Shown piece after piece: positions 1 to 6,051 of a stretch of 40,982 bases of DNA. The stretch is taken from contig NZ_JAFLSB010000013.1 of the NCBI RefSeq assembly GCF_022511165.1, positions 1 through 40,982 of the forward strand, in the 5' to 3' direction. Every line of letters starts with the position of its first letter. The first letter of the stretch is position 1. The notes below the pieces were generated by a model, which saw nothing but the letters and a program-made list of their open reading frames with translations, was not told the origin of the DNA and ran no database searches. A program made the translations under genes and the position numbers. The stretch is from Helicobacter sp. (GTDB lineage Bacteria > Campylobacterota > Campylobacteria > Campylobacterales > Helicobacteraceae).

Positions 1-1
1 G

Positions 2-157
2 GTGGATTCGCCAAGCCAACGTTGTATCATCGGCACGCTCGGCAGGCTCGAAGAAATGGTGCAGCTATGCGAGCAGCCGGCGATTCTCATCTTTGGCGAA
101 GCTGTTGTCAAGTCAAAGGGGATTCCGTTTGTGGGGGAGAGGATAGAGCTAAAATAG
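2..157 (+). CDS. cobA: Uroporphyrinogen-III C-methyltransferase, 3' end (partial)
   Basis: The reading frame enters from the left edge and ends at TAG 155-157, giving the last 51 residues. The pattern QRCIIGTLGRLEEM followed by PAILIFGEAV is the usual C-terminal part of SUMT/CobA enzymes, which methylate uroporphyrinogen III with S-adenosylmethionine to give precorrin-2, the entry to sirohaem and cobalamin. A CysG-like fusion or another member of the tetrapyrrole methylase family cannot be excluded because the N-terminal part is outside the window. The segment is about 55% G+C, clearly above the rest of the window, which may mean transfer. It converges on the tRNA-Asp gene with 6 bases between. 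Confidence 0.72.
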   Translation: MDSPSQRCIIGTLGRLEEMVQLCEQPAILIFGEAVVKSKGIPFVGERIELK

Positions 158-163
158 CCAAAG

Positions 164-240
164 TGGCGGAGCGGACGGGGCTCGAACCCGCGACCCCCTG
201 CGTGACAGGCAGGTATTCTAACCAGCTGAACTACCGCTCC
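164..240 (-). tRNA. tRNA-Asp (GTC)
   Basis: Read on the minus strand this folds as a full cloverleaf: acceptor GGAGCGG/CCGCTCC, anticodon loop CTGTCAC with anticodon GTC, T-loop TTCGAGC, discriminator G and encoded CCA (164-166). It is the last gene of a four-tRNA minus-strand cluster. No terminator hairpin separates it from the convergent cobA-like stop at 157. Confidence 0.96.
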
Positions 241-287
241 ATTAAGCAGCCCTTATAATCCGCAATCAATGAAAGATGAAGCGTAAA

Positions 288-363
288 TGGTGGTCGCTAT
301 AAGACTCGAACTTATGACATCCACCTTGTAAGGGTGGCGCTCTACCAACTGAGCTAAGCGACC
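288..363 (-). tRNA. tRNA-Val (TAC)
   Basis: Minus-strand cloverleaf with acceptor GGTCGCT/AGCGACC, D-loop containing AGTTGGTAGA, anticodon loop CTTACAA (anticodon TAC), T-loop TTCGAGT and encoded CCA at 288-290. It is the third gene of the Lys-Glu-Val-Asp cluster, with a 47-base spacer to tRNA-Asp. Confidence 0.96.
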
Positions 364-377
364 AAAACAAATAAAAG

Positions 378-452
378 TGGTGACCCCTAGGGGATTCGAA
401 CCCCTGTAGCCACCGTGAAAGGGTGGTATCCTAACCGTTAGATGAAGGGGCC
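378..452 (-). tRNA. tRNA-Glu (TTC), first copy
   Basis: Minus-strand cloverleaf with anticodon loop CTTTCAC (TTC, with the usual A37), T-loop TTCGAAT and encoded CCA (378-380). A second tRNA-Glu with the same anticodon but a very different body lies at 27872-27947, so this one is the canonical copy. It sits 14 bases from tRNA-Val and 14 from tRNA-Lys. Confidence 0.96.
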
Positions 453-466
453 ACTTTTATTTATAG

Positions 467-542
467 TGGTGACCCGCGTTGGATTCGAACCAACGGCCCA
501 TTCCTTAAAAGGGAATTGCTCTACCAACTGAGCTAGCGGGTC
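467..542 (-). tRNA. tRNA-Lys (TTT)
   Basis: Minus-strand cloverleaf with acceptor GACCCGC/GCGGGTC, anticodon loop CTTTTAA (TTT), T-loop TTCGAAT and encoded CCA (467-469). It is the first gene of the tRNA operon. The promoter at 619-647 would start transcription about 70 bases upstream. Confidence 0.96.
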
Positions 543-618
543 ATATGCCTACTTCATCTTAAATCTACTCAAACACTGCACCACACGCATAAGCAATGCC
601 ATAGACACAAAGAGCGAA

Positions 619-647
619 ATTATAGTAAGTTTGCTCGTATTTGTCAA
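619..647 (-). promoter_or_regulatory. Consensus sigma70 promoter of the tRNA operon
   Basis: On the minus strand TTGACA (647-642) and TATAAT (624-619) are both perfect and are separated by exactly 17 bases, the ideal sigma70 spacing. The predicted start is near 612, ahead of tRNA-Lys. The -35 box contains the TGA stop codon (646-644) of pncC, so the promoter begins inside the upstream gene. Such a match is rare in Campylobacterota, which usually lack a clear -35 box, and it fits a strong stable-RNA promoter. Confidence 0.9.
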
Positions 648-1135
648 GACTTTAAAAGCGTGAGCAGCATCTCAAGTGCTTGAATGCAGCTTTGAGACTG
701 CACAGCATTTCTATTACCATCAAATTGATAGCGCGCTATTACCGCCTCACTTCCTTTCATCTGTGCCCCAATATACACGCACCCTACCGGTTTTTGCGCA
801 CTTCCTCCACTAGGACCAGCTACACCACTTGTAGCAAGGGCAACATCTGCGCCACTTTGGTTTAAAATCCCCGCACACATAGCCCTCACCACAGGCTCAC
901 TTACCGCGCCATATTCTTGTAAATGCACCGCGCTCACACCAAGCCACGAAGCCTTGATAGCATTTGCATAGCTAATCATTGCTCCATCAAGCACAGCTGA
1001 AGCTCCGCCAAGCGCGGTAAAATGATAGCTCAAAAGCCCTCCTGTGCAACTCTCTGCTATGCCTATTTTGTAATTTTTGGCACAAAGTAGATTCAAAACT
1101 TCCTCTGCTAATGCCTCATTTATATACACCTGCAT
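644..1135 (-). CDS. pncC: Nicotinamide-nucleotide amidohydrolase, CinA C-terminal family
   Basis: The 163 residues match the stand-alone CinA C-terminal domain (PncC), whose usual length is about 160-165. Visible signatures are AESCTGG near residue 27, GAMISYAN, the GAVSEP segment and GVAGPSGG near residue 104. The family removes the amide of NMN to give nicotinate mononucleotide and ammonia, recycling NMN from DNA ligase and NAD turnover in the cytoplasm. The N-terminal CinA domain is absent. The start ATG has a GGGGA stretch about 12 bases upstream on the minus strand. The TGA stop lies inside the -35 box of the downstream tRNA promoter. It is divergent from ppk2. Confidence 0.87.
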   Translation of the reverse strand: MQVYINEALAEEVLNLLCAKNYKIGIAESCTGGLLSYHFTALGGASAVLDGAMISYANAIKASWLGVSAVHLQEYGAVSEPVVRAMCAGILNQSGADVALATSGVAGPSGGSAQKPVGCVYIGAQMKGSEAVIARYQFDGNRNAVQSQSCIQALEMLLTLLKS

Positions 1136-1225
1136 AGAATCTAAATCCCCGCTATTTTTTGTTTAGATACTTCCCTTTCAAGGAAATAATTATATCTTTT
1201 AGTAGAATTTTATTACAAAAAGTGA

Positions 1226-1231
1226 TATGAT
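1226..1231 (+). promoter_or_regulatory. Candidate -10 box for ppk2
   Basis: TATGAT at 1226-1231, 29 bases before the ppk2 start, in an AT-rich stretch without a recognisable -35 box, as is common for Helicobacter sigma80 promoters. A ribosome site AAGGG (1251-1255) follows just before the ATG at 1261. Confidence 0.4.
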
Positions 1232-1260
1232 GTAAGTCAAATTTCTAAAAAAGGGTAACT

Positions 1261-2355
1261 ATGGGAAAAACAGAAAAACAAGTCGTTATACGACCAGAAA
1301 ATAAGGGCAACATCAAAGATGTATATAAGCGCAAAAATGGGCGTATGAAAGAGGAGTTTTATATCCACGAACTCACAAAACTCCAAATCGAACTTGTAAA
1401 AATGCAAAATTGGGTAAAGGCTACAAACCAAAAAATTGCTATTATTATGGAGGGGCGCGATGCAGCAGGAAAGGGAGGAACGATTAAAGCTCTTACATCT
1501 CGTATGAATCCACGAAGCTGCCGAACTGTTGCTTTGGCTAAACCCACAGAAGCAGAAAAAACAGAATGGTATTTTAAGCGCTACATTAGCACATTGCCAA
1601 GCGGCGGTGAGATTGTATTTTATGATAGAAGTTGGTATAACCGCGCAGGGGTAGAGAGAGTAATGGGATTTTGCACCCAAGAGCAATATAAAGAATTTAT
1701 CACACAAGTTTCCAATCTTGAACAAATGCTTGTTTCAAGCGGAATGATTATCTTTAAATACTTCCTTGATGTAGGTAGAGAAGAGCAAAAACGTAGAATC
1801 TTGCGTCGCAAGACTGACCCTCTTCGAATGTGGAAGCTAAGCCCCATTGATAACAAATCCCTTGATTTATGGGAACAATACACAGAAGTGTTTGAGAAAA
1901 TGTTTGCACGCACACATACCCACATCTGCCCTTGGACAATTGTAAATACAAACGACAAAAAACGCGCACGATTAAATATCGCCCGCGATATTTTGAGCAA
2001 GATTGATTATGAAGGTAAAGACCAAACCAATGTATGCCTCTTGCCAGACCCAAGCATTGTATGGACTTACTCTCAATATCAAGCAACGCATACAGACCCC
2101 GCAGAGGAGATTAAAAAGCAACTAGAGGAAGCAAGAGAGGCTAAAAAAGCAAGAAAAAAAGCACAAAAAGTAGCAAGAGAAGCTAAGGAAAAGCAAGAAA
2201 AAGAGGTGCAAAAAGAGAAAGAAAAGGAAAAAAAGGCTAAGCTTGAGACAAAAGCAAAAGAGGCTAAGGAAGTTAAAAAGGAAGTTAAAGCTGAAAGTAA
2301 GACTAAAGCTGAATCTAAAGAAACAGCCACACAAAAGAATAAAACCTTATCATAA
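1261..2355 (+). CDS. ppk2: Polyphosphate kinase 2 with long K/E-rich tail
   Basis: PPK2 family, 364 residues. The core (about 30-272) carries Walker A GRDAAGKGGT at 65-74, the YDRSWYNR Walker B/lid motif and the family blocks around YFLDVGREEQ and DPLRMWKLSP. Enzymes of this family transfer phosphate between polyphosphate and nucleotides, often making GTP or ATP from NDP. Residues about 275-364 are a low-complexity run of Lys, Glu and Ala that is predicted helical and has no known domain; typical one-domain PPK2 proteins end near residue 290-300. AAGGG lies 5 bases before the ATG. It is a single gene followed by a terminator-like hairpin. Long antisense frames here are a by-product of its composition. 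Confidence 0.92.
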   Translation: MGKTEKQVVIRPENKGNIKDVYKRKNGRMKEEFYIHELTKLQIELVKMQNWVKATNQKIAIIMEGRDAAGKGGTIKALTSRMNPRSCRTVALAKPTEAEKTEWYFKRYISTLPSGGEIVFYDRSWYNRAGVERVMGFCTQEQYKEFITQVSNLEQMLVSSGMIIFKYFLDVGREEQKRRILRRKTDPLRMWKLSPIDNKSLDLWEQYTEVFEKMFARTHTHICPWTIVNTNDKKRARLNIARDILSKIDYEGKDQTNVCLLPDPSIVWTYSQYQATHTDPAEEIKKQLEEAREAKKARKKAQKVAREAKEKQEKEVQKEKEKEKKAKLETKAKEAKEVKKEVKAESKTKAESKETATQKNKTLS

Positions 2356-2396
2356 AGCCTCCCACAAATAAAGCTTAAAACAAAATATTTAAACAC

Positions 2397-2422
2397 CCTG
2401 CCCTCACACAAAAGAGGGCGGG
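2397..2422 (+). terminator. Hairpin after ppk2
   Basis: CCTGCCCTC (2397-2405) pairs with GAGGGCGGG (2414-2422), nine pairs including one G-U, with an 8-base loop. It stands 41 bases past the ppk2 stop. The U-run is weak and begins only after about 18 bases, so it is a plausible but imperfect terminator. Confidence 0.55.
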
Positions 2423-2565
2423 AGATTCTCCTAATAAAATTTTAAACTCTATCTCTTTCATAAAACCTACATTTTAAAAAACCTTTTTGGTTTTGCTTCT
2501 TTATTTTTTAAAGCTTTATTCTTTAAAATTATCTATTAAAGAGAGTAGATTCTAGCCTTCAATCA

Positions 2566-2589
2566 TACAAAAATCTTTAAATTTTTGTA
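2566..2589. repeat. AT-rich inverted repeat
   Basis: TACAAAAAT (2566-2574) and ATTTTTGTA (2581-2589) form a perfect 9-base inverted repeat with a 6-base centre, followed by a T-rich stretch. It could be a second termination signal or a repressor site. In DNA this rich in A and T part of the match may be chance. Confidence 0.4.
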
Positions 2590-2698
2590 TTTATTTTATG
2601 TATCTTTGAAATACACATTAAGAATCCTATTAATATAGGCTCCTAAAGCCTTATATATCTTTATTTATTTCCTACAATATATCCCAAGATTCTTATGC

Positions 2699-2704
2699 TA
2701 CAAT
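2699..2704 (+). promoter_or_regulatory. -10 box of rhodanese-plsY-folB operon
   Basis: TACAAT at 2699-2704, preceded by TATGC, is a typical Helicobacter -10 element. It would start RNA near 2711, 30 bases before the ATG at 2741. The ribosome site is AAGGA at 2730-2734. Confidence 0.55.
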
Positions 2705-2740
2705 AGCAGTAATACATCAACTATAAAATAAGGAATCTTA

Positions 2741-3070
2741 ATGGAATATAAAGGAAAGAATAATCCTAGTCTTGCTACGCCACTTTATGCACAGGACTTA
2801 GATGAGAGTTTTTGCATCATTGATATTCGTTACCCCGAAGATTATGCACTTTGCCATATCAAAGATTCTCTTCATCTCAACAACCCCTATGATGTCTATA
2901 CTTTTATCAAAAAAAATCCTCATCAAAAATACGCCCTCGTATGCTATTCAGGGCATACTGCGAGTATTTTAGGCACAGAGCTTGTAGAAGAGGGATTAGA
3001 AAATATTTATTATTATGATGATGAATTTTCTACGCTTGAAAATGCGTCTGTCCAACTTATCACTCAATAA
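2741..3070 (+). CDS. Rhodanese-like single-domain protein
   Basis: A 109-residue cytoplasmic protein that is one rhodanese domain: the DIRYPEDYALCHIKDSLHL segment (about 28-46) and the active-site loop CYSGHTA with the sulfur-carrying Cys68. The family moves sulfane sulfur from thiosulfate or persulfides to acceptors, but the true donor and acceptor cannot be read from sequence. There is no signal peptide. A clear AAGGA site lies 6 bases before the ATG. It leads a likely three-gene operon, with plsY starting 27 bases after its stop. The second rhodanese-like protein of the window (17611-18270) lacks this Cys. Confidence 0.85.
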   Translation: MEYKGKNNPSLATPLYAQDLDESFCIIDIRYPEDYALCHIKDSLHLNNPYDVYTFIKKNPHQKYALVCYSGHTASILGTELVEEGLENIYYYDDEFSTLENASVQLITQ

Positions 3071-3097
3071 CGCTAGAATCCCATACAAAGGAAAATA

Positions 3098-3772
3098 ATG
3101 AATACTCTATCAAATCTACTTTACATACTCTCAAACATCAATGTGATTTTTTATCTCCTTGCATTTGTTGTTGGAGGGATTCCATTTGGGTGGCTATTAC
3201 TCAAAATCTTTTATAAAACCGATATTCGCACGATTGGCTCAGGGAGTATTGGAGCAACAAATGTCTATCGCGCTCTCAAAGAAAAAGATGCAAAAAAAGC
3301 AAAACCTCTCTCTATCCTCACTATCATACTTGATGCTACCAAAGGCTTAATAGTCGTTGCTATCGCTAAAATATTAGAACTAAGCTATGAGACACAATGG
3401 ACAATCGCACTTTTGGCGATTCTAGGGCATTGTTATAGTCCATTTTTAGGATTTAAAGGTGGCAAAGGAGTGGCTACGGCGATTGGTTCTGTATTAATAC
3501 TTATTCCTTGTGAAAGCATTTGTGGGCTTCTTATTTGGGGCATTGTGGGCAAAGTCTTTAAAATCTCCTCCATTTCATCACTTGCAGGAGTGTTAGGTGG
3601 GATTGCACTCACTTTTGTGTTCCCTTATATCCTGCCCTTGCCAGATTCTATCTCTATCATCGCGCAGATTCATACACATACGCCTGTGGTGCTTATAGGA
3701 CTATTTATATGCTACACACATATCCCCAATATCAAACGACTTTTTAGCGGGCAAGAAGGCAAAGTGCTATGA
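3098..3772 (+). CDS. plsY: Acyl-phosphate:glycerol-3-phosphate acyltransferase
   Basis: An inner-membrane protein of 224 residues with several hydrophobic segments. The PlsY signatures are present: SGSIGATNVYR near residue 48 and GHCYSPFLGFKGGKGVATA near 110-128, the latter being the acyl-phosphate/G3P site. It makes lysophosphatidic acid from acyl-phosphate and glycerol-3-phosphate, the first committed step of phospholipid synthesis. AAGGA precedes the ATG. Its last 4 bases overlap the folB start (ATGA), which means translational coupling. Confidence 0.95.
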   Translation: MNTLSNLLYILSNINVIFYLLAFVVGGIPFGWLLLKIFYKTDIRTIGSGSIGATNVYRALKEKDAKKAKPLSILTIILDATKGLIVVAIAKILELSYETQWTIALLAILGHCYSPFLGFKGGKGVATAIGSVLILIPCESICGLLIWGIVGKVFKISSISSLAGVLGGIALTFVFPYILPLPDSISIIAQIHTHTPVVLIGLFICYTHIPNIKRLFSGQEGKVL

Positions 3773-4110
3773 AAGAGAATATTTCTTTGCATATTGAGAA
3801 TCTTACTTGCAAAACCATTATTGGCATACTGCCCGAAGAGCGATTAAAACCACAAAAGCTTATCATAGAGGCACATATTACTTATGAGTATGAGGATTCG
3901 CCAACCTTCATCGACTACGCGTATATCTGCGAGCGCATCACTGAATGCCTTGAATATGGCGCGTATGAGCTTTTAGAAACTGCGCTCATTGATATAGCTC
4001 GCGCACTTAAAGTTCTTTTTCCAAGCATCACGCACCTTAACCTTTGTATCAAAAAACCTGACATTCTCGCTTCCTGCACTGTGGGTGCAAGTATCTCACG
4101 CGATTTTTAG
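3769..4110 (+). CDS. folB: Dihydroneopterin aldolase
   Basis: 113 residues with the FolB pattern: N-terminal LHIENLTCKTIIGILPEER, then the central FIDYAYICERI region, the LLETALIDIA helix and a C-terminal LCIKKPDI segment. The enzyme cleaves dihydroneopterin to hydroxymethyl-dihydropterin and glycolaldehyde in folate synthesis. The ATG overlaps the plsY stop by 4 bases, so it is translated together with plsY. The terminator-like hairpin at 4177-4208 follows. Confidence 0.85.
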   Translation: MKENISLHIENLTCKTIIGILPEERLKPQKLIIEAHITYEYEDSPTFIDYAYICERITECLEYGAYELLETALIDIARALKVLFPSITHLNLCIKKPDILASCTVGASISRDF

Positions 4111-4176
4111 CATTTTAGAATCTAAGTTTCACACACAAAATTGCTCGTGCAAAAAATAAAATATATTGCTCGCTTT

Positions 4177-4208
4177 AAAAATCTAGATTCCAAGATTCTA
4201 GTTTTTTT
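4177..4208. terminator. Bidirectional terminator-like hairpin
   Basis: CTAGA and TCTAG (4183-4187 and 4197-4201) form a short stem. It is flanked on the left by a run of A and on the right by seven T (4202-4208), so an outer A/T stem can extend it with one mismatch. It lies between the convergent folB and the MBL-fold gene and could stop both. The GC core is short, hence modest confidence. Confidence 0.5.
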
Positions 4209-5229
4209 AAAGAGACTCCCACCAACGCGAAGTCGCTCTCTCCTCCCATAGAGGCACTATCTCGCCAATACAAGGCGTAAGGAGGGTAAAATCGCATAAA
4301 GATTCTAATCTCCTCCCCTCATAAAGCGCATAAAGAGCCTTAAGAGGCTGGGTAAAATGATGCGGAGCAAGGGCAAACTTGCTATTATGGATAGGCATAA
4401 GCTTTTTGCACTTTATATCAATGGCAGCTTGGAGGGTTTGATGAGGGAAAAGATGATGATGCGCCCAACGCATATTGTATTGCCCATTTTCAATAAACGC
4501 AAAATCCACGCATTCAAACTGCTCACCGATAACCTTAAAATGTCCGCCATAGCCACTATCACCGCTGCAAAAAATATTTTTATTATCTGTTTGCAGCATA
4601 AAAGAAGCCCATAAACTTGTATTTTTATCAAAGAATGAGCGCGTAGAGTAGTGTTTGCTTGGCAAACAATGAATCTTTATATCTCCTAAAGTCACGCATT
4701 CATTCCAGCTAAGCTCAATAATACAATGAGAGGCTATCCCCCACTTGCGCAAAATTTTGCCTATACCAAGAGGCACAATAGCACATTGAATCTTTTCTGC
4801 TAGGGCGCGAATGCTCTTTTTGCTTAAATGATCATAATGATTATGTGTGATAATGAGATAATCAATCACCCCAAAATCACTCGCACTAAAAATATCTGCC
4901 CCCTTAAAAGCACGAAACATACAAGGCAAAGGCGAAGCTGCACTCTCAATCAATGGATCAACAAGCACACTCTTACCATTAAGCCACAGCATAAAAGAGG
5001 AATGCCCAAACCATACAAAACTCTCTTGAGAAGGGATTGTGCGAATATCACTTTTAAAGCTAGGGATATGCACATCAGTGTGCGAAGAGAAAGCCTTTAG
5101 CATAAAGCGTATGAGAGAATCCTCATAATGACTATAAGATTCTATGATATGTTGTTCTTTTGCATTATGCGCTTGAAATGCTTGTGTAAGATAAGTAGCG
5201 GGGTGATTTTTGGCTTTAAATTTTGACAT
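4207..5229 (-). CDS. MBL-fold metal-dependent hydrolase, NAPE-PLD/UlaG-like
   Basis: A metallo-beta-lactamase fold of 340 residues. The metal motif HNHYDH lies at 129-134, with further ligands likely in PSKHYSTR (about 192), FCSGDSGYG (about 220) and MPIHNSKF (about 283). The overall pattern (VWFGHSSFML, SGDSGYGGHF, ENGQYNMRWAHHHLFP) is that of bacterial N-acyl-phosphatidylethanolamine phospholipase D-like and UlaG-like hydrolases. The substrate is unknown, and membrane-lipid remodelling is only a guess. There is no signal peptide, and an AAGG site precedes the ATG on the minus strand. It is divergent from the torC-like gene, and a TATAAT on the minus strand (5255-5250) may be its -10 box. 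Confidence 0.8.
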   Translation of the reverse strand: MSKFKAKNHPATYLTQAFQAHNAKEQHIIESYSHYEDSLIRFMLKAFSSHTDVHIPSFKSDIRTIPSQESFVWFGHSSFMLWLNGKSVLVDPLIESAASPLPCMFRAFKGADIFSASDFGVIDYLIITHNHYDHLSKKSIRALAEKIQCAIVPLGIGKILRKWGIASHCIIELSWNECVTLGDIKIHCLPSKHYSTRSFFDKNTSLWASFMLQTDNKNIFCSGDSGYGGHFKVIGEQFECVDFAFIENGQYNMRWAHHHLFPHQTLQAAIDIKCKKLMPIHNSKFALAPHHFTQPLKALYALYEGRRLESLCDFTLLTPCIGEIVPLWEERATSRWWESL

Positions 5230-5310
5230 AGATACCTTTCAATTTGTGCATTATATTGACATAATCTTAAACAAAACCTCAAATCTTGCACAATAATTTG
5301 TTTTCTCCCT

Positions 5311-5340
5311 GCTTTATTTGGCATATCATCAAAATAAAGC
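5311..5340. promoter_or_regulatory. 9-12-9 inverted repeat, candidate operator
   Basis: GCTTTATTT (5311-5319) and AAATAAAGC (5332-5340) are a perfect inverted repeat with a 12-base centre in the divergent region between the MBL gene and torC. The half-site spacing of about two helical turns suits a dimeric regulator. It lies about 70-100 bases upstream of the torC -10 box. A hairpin role is the alternative. Confidence 0.45.
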
Positions 5341-5408
5341 GTTATATCTTAAAAAGCTACACGCTCGTATTCTATGCTATTTTAATCTATTTTCAAGTTT
5401 TTATTTTC

Positions 5409-5414
5409 TATAAT
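5409..5414 (+). promoter_or_regulatory. -10 box of torCA-like operon
   Basis: TATAAT at 5409-5414 predicts a start near 5421. The leader then holds a strong AAGGAGG (5444-5450) seven bases before the ATG at 5458. Confidence 0.55.
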
Positions 5415-5457
5415 TTCTTAAATCTTTTTAGATATTTTGATACAAGGAGGAGAAAAT

Positions 5458-6051
5458 ATGAAAATGTTTGTGAAAATCATCTCAACTCTCACATTAACAT
5501 TCATATGCACTCAAGCAGCCGAAATCTACTATGCCTCCAAAATCAAATCACTCTACAAAGAGGGTGATAATAAAATTGTGGGGAGGCTTTTACCCACCGC
5601 TGCTGTTGAAGTGCTAGAGCGCAAAGATAATAAGGTGCTTTTGCGTATCAAAGGCTATACGCAAGTAGGCTCTAATGCGGCTTTGTATTTCGCCCCAAAT
5701 CGGCGGATACTCAATGCTGGATTCTCAAAAAATGTAGGTGTAACTTTTACCAACATAGAAACCTTTAAAGAGAGTGAAACCAAGCAAGATTGGGAACTTG
5801 CAAGTGTGGATTTATGGAGTGAGGATACAGACTTAACACAAGATTTGCAAAGCCTTTATAAAAAAGCAAGTGAGCTTTTTACAAATTGCTCGATTTGCCA
5901 CACCTTGCACCCACCCAAAGAATTTACCGCAAATGCTTGGCCTAGCGTAATCAAATCAATGAAAACGCGCGTGGGCTACAACAATGATGAGGAATATCTC
6001 GTATCTCAATACCTTCAAAAAAATGCCAAAGATATGCCAAAGGAGAAATAA
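5458..6051 (+). CDS. Periplasmic monohaem cytochrome c, TorC-like partner
   Basis: An exported protein of 197 residues. Residues 1-20 are a Sec signal peptide (MKMFVKIISTLTLTFICTQA), and a single haem site CSICH lies at 144-148. The start at 5458 is chosen because AAGGAGG stands at 5444-5450; an upstream in-frame ATA would swallow that site. The stop overlaps the torA-like ATG by one base (TAATG). C. jejuni has the same pair (Cj0265c/Cj0264c, from memory), a TMAO/DMSO reductase with a one-haem electron donor in place of the five-haem TorC. Its role is probably to pass electrons from the quinol pool to the reductase. Confidence 0.85.
   Translation: MKMFVKIISTLTLTFICTQAAEIYYASKIKSLYKEGDNKIVGRLLPTAAVEVLERKDNKVLLRIKGYTQVGSNAALYFAPNRRILNAGFSKNVGVTFTNIETFKESETKQDWELASVDLWSEDTDLTQDLQSLYKKASELFTNCSICHTLHPPKEFTANAWPSVIKSMKTRVGYNNDEEYLVSQYLQKNAKDMPKEK

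Larger units (their letters stand above)
2356..2740. other. Non-coding gap between ppk2 and rhodanese operon
   Basis: About 385 bases without a convincing gene. It holds the hairpin at 2397-2422, an AT-rich inverted repeat at 2566-2589 and the -10 box at 2699-2704. The rest is very AT-rich, and I see no coding pattern on either strand. Confidence 0.6.

Noticed and set aside
1237..1725. 162-codon frame antisense to ppk2
   Set aside because: It lies on the complement of the highly conserved PPK2 core and reads Cys/Phe-rich without a ribosome site; it is a shadow of ppk2.
2079..2411. Phe/Ser/Leu-rich minus-strand frame resembling a membrane protein
   Set aside because: It is the complement of the Lys/Glu-rich PPK2 tail (AAA/GAA give TTT/TTC), so the hydrophobic look is an artefact.
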